From the NCBI GenBank assembly GCA_009823395.1, contig CM020514.1, positions 9,052,966 through 9,116,965 of the forward strand: a stretch of DNA of 64,000 nt, in the 5' to 3' direction. This document shows positions 49,501 through 61,500 of this stretch, in pieces. The position numbers and the translations under genes are program-made. Positions within the stretch are counted from its first letter, which is position 1, and every line of letters starts with the position of its first letter. Below the pieces are notes generated by a model, which worked only from the letters and a program-made list of their open reading frames with translations, was not told where the DNA came from and made no database searches. The DNA comes from Thamnaconus septentrionalis (lineage: Eukaryota; Chordata; Actinopteri; Tetraodontiformes; Monacanthidae).

Positions 49501-51218
49501 ACGCAGCACGCTCGGAACAGGGTTGCGTGGCGCGTGTGGCTATTGCCTTACCACATGATAGCAGGAATGCCATGCACGCTCGACAGGGACTGTGTATCCT
49601 TTCCCTGTCTCTGTTATGCGCCAGGGCCGTTAATCACTTTTTATTGGCCGCTGTAAATAGGCGCAGCAGCCAGCCCAGGTTTAAAGGTACACAATGTACA
49701 CAGGCGCAACGATGCCTGCCTGGCCTGCGGGTCGACACTGTGGCCTTTGTGTTGGTTTCAAACCAGCCAAAGCGTTCCGGGGGAAAGTGATGTAGTGAAC
49801 GGCCAAGTCAGCTGTCAAAACCGCAGAAATATAACTGAAATCTTGGGCGGCCCCCCCGACCCCGTTCCCTCCCGGCGGCGTGATTGCCTCTTTGTCGAGC
49901 CAACAGTGGTTCATTGTTTGTCATTCTGATGTTAAGTGAAAATACTATCAGGCGTCGGGATCAAAAACAAAACCTCTTTTGGCGGCCGCTAAACCCTGAG
50001 ATGTTTTTCCACCTCCTTGTGGAAAAACACACACCAACAAAGCCTTTACTGCGTGCAATAACTTCTCTGTGAAACGGGTTTGTTTTCCCCTCAGCCTTTG
50101 TGCTGCCGTGTGTGAGGGAGTCCGGGGCCTGGCCGTAGTCTGGATTGTGCTCTCACTTTCCAGCTCTTTCACTGGCCAACACAGAGACCCTCTGACAAGC
50201 GGACCCTCTGTGCTTTCATTGTCATTTACACACAAACACACACTCACACCTCTGTTTTTCTGCCTTTTCCCCCCCGCACAGGCATCAAGAGACCAACAGG
50301 AGGCTGAAAAATGTGAGTGGAAAAAAAAATACATTGTTTATGTTTTTTGTGCGTGAATGTGTCTGTTGTCACTTTGCCGGTGTCTATTTGGGCAAGTGTT
50401 AGAATGATCTTTGAGCCTCTGGTTGTTTCACTTGAGTCACTTTTGGCCGGGGCCGGAGTCAGAACGGACGTGAAAAATTCTTGGGGTGTGTTCTGCAACG
50501 CGCTCCTTTTCCCTATTTTGAGACTGGCAGCTTGAGGCAAAATAAGCAGCTGCTTGCATAACACTTGAACTCTGCTAATACTGAGCACAGTTCCAGATCA
50601 GTCACATACTCCTGCACTTTTACATTTGTTGCAACTTTCTCGCGTTGTTCAAATAACACTTAATGCAACATATCGGCATTTACAGATGAATATGTTCCGC
50701 TAGTAGCAGCTGGATTTGACAGTCTTTTGCAAGTTTCTTGAGCCGTACTCTTTGCAGCACAGCTATTCATGTACTAATTATTCTATTATCAGGCTAAGTG
50801 ACATGCTAAATAAATAACAAGGACTCCAAATATTAACAAAGCAAACATTCCACACAAATCCATCCTGTTATTATTTATATTATGTATGTTTTATTACAAA
50901 GTCACGAAAATTGAAGATGTAAACGGTTCCTCTCTGAGTTACAGTCAGCGTTCTCTTACACATATTTAATTTTTCAGCTGCACATGCAAACACATGTAAA
51001 CTGTGAAACACTTTGCCTGCATTGTGTTTTTTCTGCACCCGAACGTGTGGAAAGTTTCTTGGCAAGTTTGAAAGTTGGGAAGTTTGTTGACATTAAACCC
51101 TGGAGCTCGTATGTCATGTGGATTGATATGATGATTATAAGCGGCATTGTTGTATTAGAGATGGTTGTTTGCTCAGAGTGCAGCACATTTACCTGTCCGG
51201 CCTAATAATACACACACA

Positions 51219-51262
<44 letters not shown>

Positions 51263-54200
51263 AGCAGCATCAGAGTTTTCTGGATGAGGCAGGAAACAAG
51301 AGGAGAGCAGCACAACAATCGACCGCTTTTTCACATTGAACAAAACAGCCAGTTAGAGAACAGCTTTAGATTTAATCTGTCAGTTAATTTTGAAAGTAAT
51401 AACCTTGATTTAAAAAAAAAAAATGCTTGCATGTTTTACATTCTTTTTTTTCCCCCTCTGTCTCTTCAGGTGTTGATCACTATCTACTGGCTGGGTAGAC
51501 AAGCTCAGTGTGAACGCTTGTATGATGGACCTTACCTGAATTTTAAGGCCTTTGAGGGATTACTGGGCACAGCACTGTACAAGGTAAAGCCATCTATTTG
51601 CTCCCTTATCCTATTGTGCAACTGGAATAACCTTATCTGCAGGCAACAACAGCAGAATATTCTTGCAGGAAAAAAAAAACAGCAACCCAGAAATGGCATG
51701 AATGAAATCCCCCTATAGAGCCGCTGCCCAAGCACAAGTCAATATCCTCCCTGGAATGTCGACTATGTGTGGAAGAAAGTCCAAAGGGAGTCAGATTTCT
51801 GGGCACTAAAACTTAAACTATGTTAAGTCATAAATGGCCTAATCTTTCGACACAAGTCGATGTGTCTTTGGACCACTGCATGTTACTTACACATGGAAAT
51901 GGCTGCTTCCTTTAGCCCTCTTCACACCTCTGCGGTGTTGAATTTGGCACTTTACTCACTTATGGATTTGCAACTGTGTTTATTATCGCTATAATTTGAC
52001 AGACTTACATAATAGCAGTTGGCAGTTTTACAATCAGCAGCGGTAATCCATGATCAGCAGCTGTATTTCAGGGTGGGTCGTCCATATTGTCTGGTTGGAT
52101 TCTGCGGATTACAGATCTGGAAATAGTTTTCTTAGTAAAAGTGGCAAGTTTTCGCTTGTCTGCAGCCACCGGGGACAAAGTGGCTACGGAGCGTTCGGCT
52201 GTGTCAATGCGTGTGTCTTTAAAGGGCACACGCGACATGGCGCTGTTTGCTCTGACACTGAAAATCAACCCTAGCTGAGGACAATGTGGCATCTCCAGGT
52301 TAAAGATGTAGTTGAAATCTCACACATTTTCTCAGAACCATCGTGCCGATAGAGGTGAAATTTCCCAATCCACGTAACCATTCTGGAGTTCCACAGAGGG
52401 AATTCTAACAAGTGGCTGCCAACAGGGACCTCGACCCTGAACTCAACAAGCAAAAGGGAAACATACTGCTCCATACTGCTTTTGTGGTCGAGAACTCGGT
52501 GGTCCAATTTGTTTCAAAAATTAAAAGTTCACAAATGTGTTTAGTCAAAACCCAGGCAGGAGCGCTCCCAAGCATGGCTGCTTCCATGTGAACTTGCCCG
52601 AGCTGCACCACACAAACAGTTTGGGTGGAATTCTTGCCGCGACATTCCATGATGGTTGTACGGATTAGGAGCTGTCACCGTCGGCTCAGCGGTGAGCAGT
52701 AAACGGAGTAAATTTCAGTTTTTTGGTGAAGTACCCCTTTAAATAGCCGCCCGCCTCGTCCCTCAAAGACATAATAGTGTATGTTTACAGTAACTGACTA
52801 CAGGGCCTCACGCTCTACCTGGGAGATCTGGAGATAAATGTTATAATTGACATTGTTTGCCCATTTTGTTTTTGGTTTTGTTTTTTCCCAAACGCAGGCC
52901 CTGCACGAAACGTCCAGTCCGAAAGCCGGCAGGGACAGCGGTTTCGGCGACAGCTGGTACTCCGAGCGAGAGGAGCCCAACCATCAGACAGAGGAGGGAG
53001 GGTGCGGACACAAGAGGGACGACTCCCTGGACAGCTTGGACTCTTTGGGCTCTCAGCCGCTGAGCACTTCGTCTGACGTCACTCTCAAAGGCAGCGGCGA
53101 CGGTAGGAAGATGTTCCTCACAGCTGATTCGCCTGACAGAGCCTCTGAGGCCTTGTCCACACTTTCATGGTGACGTTTTCGATTAGAAATCATGTTTTCA
53201 ACTCCAAAAAAAGTCTTGTGCACCCTGACATTATTTTTTAAAATCCACTCACAACCAAATATTCAGGCAAGACAAGTGCACTCCCAACCAAGAGGTGGCA
53301 CTGTGGCCAATTAGAAGCCTTAAGATAAGCAGATCTGGCTTGTGTGTGGACTGACAGTGAAGTTGAGCCACTTCCAATTATTTTTTCACTAATATAAGTT
53401 TATTAAACACGATGCCTCTAATCCTTGCTACCATCCAGATGCTGCTCATACAGCAAAAGCTAGCACCATTTTGCGTCTTTTTGCCTTTTAACTGCTCTTG
53501 CTTAAAGATAAAAAGTCAAATATATGTATGTTGAGATACAAGTAAAGCTTTAAGCAAAAAAAGTGGTTTCCTGAGAGAGCCATGAAAGAAGAAGTTGTCC
53601 AAAAGCTAATTTTTTATTGAGCTGAAACTATGTTTGTATGTTATTGAAAAGCCAAACTGTGTAGAAAAAGCTACACTTAGTAAATTATGAAAAACCCACA
53701 TAAATTTAAACAAAGCCCGACAGCCTTTTATTCAGTTTTTGCATCTCCAGTGCAGACTTGAGTGGATTTGAGAAGCCCCAGAGTGTTGTGTTTGACTTGT
53801 ATGATTCTTTTTTTTTTTTTTTTGGGACGTTCCCCAGCGCTGCATATTTTGCATGAATATTCTCAAAACCTCTTCGGTCCAGAAACCTCAAATATTTGAG
53901 AACAGGGGGGAAGATTTTGCTTCAGAGCCAAGGTGCTGCTACCAGCGAGAACAAATGCCTGTTGCCATCTAGTGGTGAGCTCTGAAATGGAACGTAGATC
54001 AACCGTTGGGATGGTTTTTTTTTTTGGTTTTCGGCCGTGGTGTCAGGATATCAGAGCGGGGTTCTGACAGAGAGGGAAGCTCAGGGTCGTTTATGAGAGA
54101 GCGCAGTGAGACATTCCAAGGAGGCCTTCATCACCAGCTTGTAAACCAGGAGGCCTCCTCTCCTCTCCTCGCCTCTCCTCTCCAAAACACACATGACGCT

Positions 54201-57200
54201 CACCTCAACCTGCTTCCCTTGTCCCTTCTCTCACTGTCTACCCGCCAGGTTGTTGCAGTGACACCGACGCGGACTCCGCCTCCAGGATGGCCAACCACGG
54301 CGATGGCGCCACCTACCGCCGCTCGGTCTCCATCACGCCCAAGGGCACCGCGCCGTTCAACCAGTTCCTGCCCACCAAAGACAAGCAGCAGTCGGCCTAC
54401 GTGCCGGCGCCGCTGCGGAAGAAGCGGGCCGAGCGCAACGAGGACAGCCGGCGCAGCTGGGCCAACCCCTCGCAGCAGGAGGATGAGGGCATGCTGACCA
54501 GGTAGTCTTCCGATTCCATTGCTGCTGATGAATGCCGTCCGAACTTACACACACACACACACACACGCGTCCGCCGACAAAACGAGAAGGTTCTAAGTGT
54601 TCCACTTCCATCACTGCCCGCCAATGACGGTTCATGGTTGGCTGTCCTGGTTTCTTTTAAATCATCACTATTATCATTCTTGCTTTGCCGCGGCGTCCAC
54701 AGTGAAGCCGCGCCGTCGCCCGAGCGCGACGGCGACATTCAGCTTTCCCAGAGTCCCCTGCCTGAGGCCCGTCAGCTGTGGGACTATGACTCTGAGAGCG
54801 GCAGCGACTCGGACGCCGACCGGCCGGACCCCGACCTGGTCCTGGACGACCTGGCCAGCAGACGCTTCCACAGCCCCACCCCGACCACCCCCACTAACTT
54901 TGCCGTGCCCCACAGCCCGCTGGTGCTGGGCGGCCTGTCCAGGGCTAGGTGTGGCTCCTGGTCTAAGGTCAATATGGTTGCCAGTGTTCCCTCCCCGCAG
55001 AGCGTGACCGTCCTCAGGTCAGAGAACCAACGAAGCGACCGGTGTGACTTTTGTTTTGTTGTTTTTTTCTCGCCCGGTGCCTGTCTGGATGAGAGCAAAC
55101 CTGAATGCTTCTCTTGCCCTTCAGTTTGCCTGGTTTACTGTCACCGTGAGCGACAGCTTTTGGCTTTGGGTGCTGTTTTCTAACAAGTCTTCGAGTTGTG
55201 TTGGTTTTTTGGAGTTGTTTTGAGATTTTCCCCTTAAGCCGCGGCGGCCGGGTGGGTTTTGATTTGGCTTGACACACCGAATCACCTCTCGACTCCCTTT
55301 TTTTTTGGTTTTTGGAGCTTGCGTTGGTTTGCTAATCCCCTGCATCCCACTCCCGAGGTTTGTCGTGCTTGTGGAGTTTGCTCCCCCATTTGTTTTTTTT
55401 TTGGAGTGGCTGCCGTGCTGTTCTGCAAGGAAAAACAAAAACCGAAACCGAAACGAGAACACTTTTGACGTGTGTCTCCTGAGCAGCAGCAGCAGCAGCA
55501 GCAGCATCAACAGCGGGCTGGCCGAGGCCGCCAAGCGCGGCTCGGTGACGGTGGACCACGGGCAGCGCGTGTCTCGCGACAGCCTGTTTAAGGAACTGTA
55601 CGATGATTCCGAGGAGGACGAGGAGGACGACGAGGGCTACGCAGACCCCGTCCACGACGACCTCTATGCCCGCAAGATGGGTGCTAGATCCCAGCCGGCC
55701 GCCGCCAGCGAGTCCCACAACAAGTTCTTGCCCAAGGTCTGGACCCCTGAGGAGGACTTTCACTTCCAGAAGATCAAACTGGGCTCTCAGAGGAGACCCT
55801 GGTACAAGAAGATGCAAGGATTCAGGTGTGTCCTGCACAGGCGGAGCTGCTAGCATCTAATAGCCACTGTTAGCGACCTCTTAGCAACCACTAATCCACT
55901 GGATCTTCACTTTCCCTCAATACTTTTCCTGCATGCTCACTGTTAAAGGCCCAGTGTGTGACATTTAAAGGGCTCTAGATGTCTAAATCCTTCCTGCTCA
56001 CTTTCTTTCCCATCTTTCCCTCCCTCACACCCTCTCTGTGCTTCTGTTCTTCCCTTTTTTCCTTTTCCCTCTTCCTCCCCCAATCCACGCTGCTGTCCTG
56101 GGCTGTAGATACAGGAGGCCGGGCTCCTCGTCAGACGACTCGGACTGCGACGTCAGTCCCTGGCTCTCGTCGGGCCCCTCTCCTTCTCCTTCTCCTTCTC
56201 CGTCTCGCGCACGCGAGGCCGCGGCTCACGCCACCCTTTACGTGGGGAAAAGGTCGATACAGCTGCACGATTGTCACAATGAAGGGGTGTTTTAACTTCA
56301 CCCCGGATCGTTCTGTGCTCGAGACACGATTTTCAGTTCTGCTCGGGGGGGCGGGGCCTCTGCACTTCTGACGAGCTGCTTTCTCATTGTACTAACCCAA
56401 AAACGCAAAAGGCGAAAACTACGAGGCTGCTGGAGGTTTTTCCTTAAATTCTTCCTGAAGCCCTCCGGTTTTACACAACTGTCTGTTTAACAGCATTGTG
56501 CTAAATTTAAATTTACAGTAGTGCCATGTAAATACAGATTTAACACATATGAGACCATTGCTACCTTAAGAGCTCCGGACGCTTGACGATTCTCCTCCTT
56601 TTTCTTGCTGATTGATCCCAGTTCACGTGCATGAACTCATCACCTCTCTGTCCTTCTCTCTCCTTTTGCCCTACCCTGCAGTCCTCACACCCAAGCACAC
56701 TCCCCCCTCCCACTGCTCCCCAAGATTCAGCCCCCTATCTTAGAGACCCCCCCACTGGTCTTTGCCCCAGTGGACCCCACGTCCGGTCCCAAACTGGTCA
56801 AATGCGAGAAGTGGCCCCTGTACGGGCGCCGAGACCCCCGCGAGCCTCCTGACGTTTTCGACTACGAGAGCATTTTGCCCGACTTGGAGAATGACGACAT
56901 GTTCGCCAGGCGCACGCAGGCCTTTCAGTCCAACGCGGACCTGGCCGCCGTCAAGAACCCGCCGCTCGCCAGGCGCCGAATCTACACGTCCGAGCCGCAG
57001 CTCAACATTGTCACGCAGCGCGTCGCCGAGGACGACGACTACCCCGACATTGAGAAGGACGACGTGGTTTACCGCAAGGAAAAAATCCAGCAGGCGCGGC
57101 AGCAGCGGCCTCTCTCGGGGGCGCCCGACAACTACGCCCCCATGCCCATCCCGGAGCCCTGGGAGCTGCCGCCGGAGCTCCAGGCCCGGCTGCTGTGCCC

Positions 57201-58484
57201 CCCGAGCCCTCTGGCTGCCGCAGAGGCAGGAGCCGATCCCAACGACGGCGTCATCGAGCTGGAGGAGCGCTCCAAAAAGGACGACATGCTAGTGCGGAAG
57301 CTCGCGGGGGCGCCGGCGTCGGCCAACCGCGCCGCGCCCTCGGTGCCTTCGTCCTGCAGCAAAGGCGACCTGCAGAGGTGGCAGGCCATCCGGGAGGCCA
57401 GCCAGCTGAGATACAAAAAGAAGCTGCTGGTGGAGAGACTGGCGGCGCTCAAGTTGTGAAAGCAGCTCGTTTCCGCTCAACTCTCTGACCTTTTATTTTT
57501 CTCCCCAATGCTGTGTTGTCTAATGATTTTGTGGGCAGGGATGTGGGGGGGCCGTGGGACTGTGCAAAAAGTCAATTATTTTTTTGATCTGGAGGTGTTT
57601 CATGGTCTGCTTGGTGCTGCAGCTAAATATTGGTTGGTCTGAAGGGTCGCTGTTACGCAAGAAAGCTCGCGAGTTCCGCTGAAGGAGCCGGAGCGTCTTC
57701 TTGTTGGCTGGCTGTTGCTTTGAAATTAAAGAATATTTTCCCTGTTACATAAAAAAACAACCTGTAATCAAAGGCTTACAAGGCTCTGACTTACAGTTTT
57801 CTGCATGGTGGCGAGATGACTTGACATGAATGCTGAGTGAATGGCAAGACTGTACATTGAACCTGCTGCTGCTGTACTGTGTGCCTCTCTGGACGAAAGC
57901 TCCACCACTCTACAAACATATCCTCCGAAATGTTTGGCACATCACCTGTCTGTGAATGACACTTCAACTTTCTAAGCTGAATAAAAACCCTTTTAAAAAG
58001 ACGCTATTATCTTGTTAATGGAATGCTTTCCATAAGCCGCTGGTTGACCTTTACATAACATGCGCGCAAGGAGGAATGATGAATTTTTTCTTGTCACAGA
58101 GGAGGCATCACGCCAATGTGTAAAACTCAAACACTTGAGCTTGAGCAATAGTCAAACACACATCTCGGACCTCGCCGAAAATCATCCGTCCTCGCCAAGG
58201 ACGACGCCAACGCCTGTCGAAATTCCCCACCGTTGTGTCAGAACGACGGGCCCCACAGTGACCCGGACGCAGGAACACAGATTTAGCACCGGTTGGCACA
58301 AAGCACACAGCCATTGGACTCCGGTGGAGACCGTATGGGTTGAGTTCGCGTCTGTGCGCAGGAACACAGTTTCCAGTTGCGTCAGAGTCTCAAGAAAGGC
58401 GGCATTGTTTGGAGAGTGTCTGCACACCTCCACGGCCAAATGTCAGGGGAAGAGAAGGGGAAGGTGAGGCCGTGTCGTGAGCTC

Positions 58485-58516
<32 letters not shown>

Positions 58517-61500
58517 CTGTGAACACTGTTAGGTTCATGTTCAAAGGTACAACTGAAGACAGTCTGGGCCGTCATCAAATTTCCAACTTTATTTTTAGCC
58601 CAGGAGTGCAGCTGCACAGCCCTGCGTCATAAATCTTTGCAAAAAAAAAAAAATAAATAACTCTATGGCTTTGGCAAACATCAGATTTAACCCTCTGTTT
58701 ACAACCCTATGCAAGAAAACTGTTTTAGTCCCTCCAACTAGAAGCGGTGACTCGTTAGAGCCTCTGCATGTTCGGAACAGGAAAAACAAAGGTGGCGGTG
58801 AGGCGGTTTCAGAGGGAGGCACCAACACCTGGCTGTGGGTGTTTTTATTAGTACCAGTGAGGTACCCGCCTAGCCCCTTGTGACATCACAGAACACACAG
58901 AACCACACACTTGTCGCGATCGAACACAGTAGAGAGGTTAAAGTGAGGTTTTGCAAATCACGGAAAACTGAAACGGCCGGAAAAATCCACAGCAAATTGT
59001 GACTGTTGTTGTTTTCTCTGGTTTCCCAGACAGCGGCAAGCGCCGGAGAGTATCGACGGGTGAGTTGATACGGGCCGCCAGGAATGTGGCACGTTTGCAT
59101 TCAACCAGCCACGCCCCCTCTTTCAGTCGCACCTCCCCACCCCACCCCACTCCCCACCCCCTGCTTCTGCGCTGCCCTGTTCTCACCCTGTCACCGCTGA
59201 AATGACACGCAGAGTATAGAGTGTTGTATGGCACGGGGCCAGGTTGGCCGCGGTGGGGGGAGGGGTGGGGGTTGCTGCGGGACAAAGCTCTATTGACATG
59301 GCAACAAAGTGGAATAGACAAGTTCAATAGGTAAAGTGCTGGCTCATGCACCCAGCCGGTGGCAGTGAGGGTCATGACTGAGCACCGAGCTGGGTTGCGC
59401 GATGCCGCCGTGAGACGTGTAGAATATTTTACAGGTAGGTTTGAATCAAACAGTGCGGCTTTTTTTTTTGTTTTCTGTTTTTTTTAAGTCCATTTGCTTT
59501 CAATAGGTAATGAGCCTTTGCATGATGTAAAGCTGTGTTGTGATTGTTTTACTAACCCCGAGCAGGCTTCGCCGCACTGTTTTAACGCGCCGTCATTTTC
59601 AAACTAACAGTCACTTTCAGGTTAAAGGTTCTGAGCGTCTCTGGCAACATGCTGCTACTTTACGATGATGTTTCGTTTCGGTTGTTTTGTTCCAGGATGC
59701 ATGCGGATTTATTGTTGGAATCCCCTCTTTGTAACCTTTTCTGTAACCTTTTTTGTGCGGTAAATGCCAGCCAAACGCATCCCGTCTCCACTTCCCGATG
59801 GTCCAATTTTTTATCTTACATTGACACTTTTTTTTTCCCTTCACAGAAGCAAATCAACCAGCGACATCCAGGTGGACATCAAGGCTCGGCGGCAGCAGAC
59901 TTACGAAGAGTTGCAGAGGCACCGCGACAGCATGAAGGAGGTCGATGATAAATGGCAAGACGTAAGTGTTAGTCGATGATAAACACCCACCTGCTTTTTT
60001 TTGTTTGTTTGTTTTATAGGTCCCATATTGTGTAACATTCGCTTTGTCAACATTTTTTAAAATATGTATACAATGTACACTACCAGTCAAAAGTTTGGAC
60101 TCACCTTCTCATGCAAAATACAACTTTTTACACTGCAGATAGATACTGAAGACATAAAATGTATGAGCAAGATGTATGTAATTATGCAGCAAAGAAAAAC
60201 ACACAAATAACTTTATGGTTTTGATGAAAGGTGGCTATTTTGAAGAATTAAAATGTGTTTGAGTTATTTTACACCTTCATTGTTTGTCATAAAAGTTGTA
60301 AACTGCAATGTCAGTCGTCATAAGAATGAAAGAAAAGACATTACATTCATAGGGTTTGTCCAAACTTTAGACTGGTAATGTATCTATCTGTATTCATCTT
60401 TCATTTATTTATTTTGCTTGGTCCACTTTTCAGAAACTCAGTACTAAAACACAGCTCAGCCAATCATCCTTTTGTGACATCACAAAGGGCACTGAGAGCT
60501 CTATCAGATTAGTTACAACATCCCCAGCACCTTGTTTTTTATTTCTCACCAACACTGCAAAACAAACGAAACGAAGGCTGTAAACAGAGGGCTAAAACTG
60601 CCCCTTTTTTTCGGAAATCAACAGAGTTGCTCCTCTAGAATCTGAAAATATCCATGACACGGTCGCTTTTTGGGTCAAAACAAAGAGCTGAGCAGGGGAT
60701 GTGAGCTGGAGAGCAGGTGTTGTGGTGGCGTCTGTAGCCGGGGGGTGAAAAGATGAGCTATTTCCATCAAAAGACAGACACAGAGGTGAGCAGCGGTTGG
60801 CGCAGCGCCGCCCTCTGGCTACGGACCGGCCTCGTTTCAACATCACATATTGTCAATATCATCGCTACGGTTGTTGTTAAATGGTTTCATGATGTAATCT
60901 GGACAGCTGGTGCTGTGGAGGGGTAAAAATAATCCTGGCCCGGCGCATCACCATTTTGACGTGGAGCCGCAAGTTATTTCTGGAAAAAAATAATAAAGTG
61001 TTCAGAGAGCAGCTGCGTTCCACTTTGCGACGCCTGGGATCCATCAACTTGCTGTTTAACTGCTGGGAAAAATTAATGGCGACCCCAAAAAAAAAAATAA
61101 AGGTTACCTAGCTGCGCTTCGTTGCCGCACGGTAGAATAATGGAGTTCCAGTACTGCACAAAGCAGCATTTAGGTCACACAGTCTCCGGTACACTGGGGA
61201 GGTGAGCCAGGAGGAGCCTGGAGCTCACAAATAGAACACCCTCACATGAAGCCCTCCTCCCTCCTCCCCTTTCACTCTCCACCTCCTCCTCCTCCTCCTC
61301 CTCCTCCTCCTCCCCTGCACACCTGAGTTTGTCCTGCACAGCAGCAGCCAGTGTCGTTCTATTGCGGACGTGAACTAAAGCGTCAGGGAGAAAATGATGC
61401 ATGTGGCTCTCTGGGCTTGCTCTCGCTCCCGCTGCAGGACCTGAGCAAGTGGAAGAGCCGGCGCCGCAGCGTCAACTCGGACATAGTGAAGAAGAAGGAG

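Larger units (their letters stand above)
28754..51583 (+). other. lmo7: lmo7 coding exons 1-6: calponin-homology domain
   Basis: Exon 1 (28754-28825) gives [13 protein letters not shown]. Exon 2 (34360-34430) gives [20 protein letters not shown]. Exon 3 (36088-36157) gives [20 protein letters not shown]. Exon 4 (41687-41793) gives [20 protein letters not shown]. Exon 5 (50282-50312, 31 nt) gives [10 protein letters not shown], and exon 6 (51470-51583) gives [13 protein letters not shown]. Together they make one CH domain, an actin-binding-type fold. The introns are long (about 5.5, 1.7, 5.5, 8.5 and 1.2 kb), and this part spans nearly 23 kb. Confidence 0.94.
52898..57459 (+). other. lmo7: lmo7 coding exons 7-12: central region with alternative stop
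   Basis: Exon 7 (52898-53102) encodes [14 protein letters not shown] and [12 protein letters not shown]. Exon 8 (54249-54501) encodes [20 protein letters not shown] and APLRKK. Exon 9 (54703-55017) is acidic and proline-rich. Exon 10 (55484-55825) opens with seven AGC serine codons, then a Glu/Asp tract and [15 protein letters not shown]. Exon 11 (56109-56252) carries a Ser-Pro repeat. Exon 12 (from 56682) encodes [36 protein letters not shown] and KKDDMLVRK, and finishes with [20 protein letters not shown]. Unspliced, exon 12 runs to a TGA at 57457-57459 and yields an 833-aa protein. Spliced at 57452 or 57455 it joins exon 13 in frame. Several DPDLENDD-like repeats match those of mammalian LMO7. 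Confidence 0.9.
57460..59846 (+). other. Short-isoform 3' UTR and lmo7 intron 12
   Basis: 57460 to about 58005 is the likely 3' UTR of the short transcript. The remainder is intron with a (CA)n tract (58485-58512) and a reverse copy of the TGACATCAC repeat family (about 58670-58891). No exon was found before 59847. Confidence 0.55.
59962..61437 (+). other. lmo7 intron 13
   Basis: Contains the Tc1-like inverted-repeat element (60076-60382), a forward copy of the TGACATCAC family (about 60471-60700) and a CTC-repeat tract (61281-61314). No exon besides those called. Confidence 0.65.

Noticed and set aside
54949..55000. A mini-intron inside lmo7 exon 9 ending at CCCTCCCCGCAG
   Set aside because: It would be only about 50 bases long, and joining from the phase-2 donor gives an immediate stop.
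56762..57292. 176-residue frame overlapping lmo7 exon 12
   Set aside because: It is a shadow frame of GC-rich coding DNA; the other frame carries the conserved LMO7 sequence.
61175..61402. Minus-strand frame with a poly-Glu run
   Set aside because: It is the reverse translation of the CCT repeat at 61281-61314.
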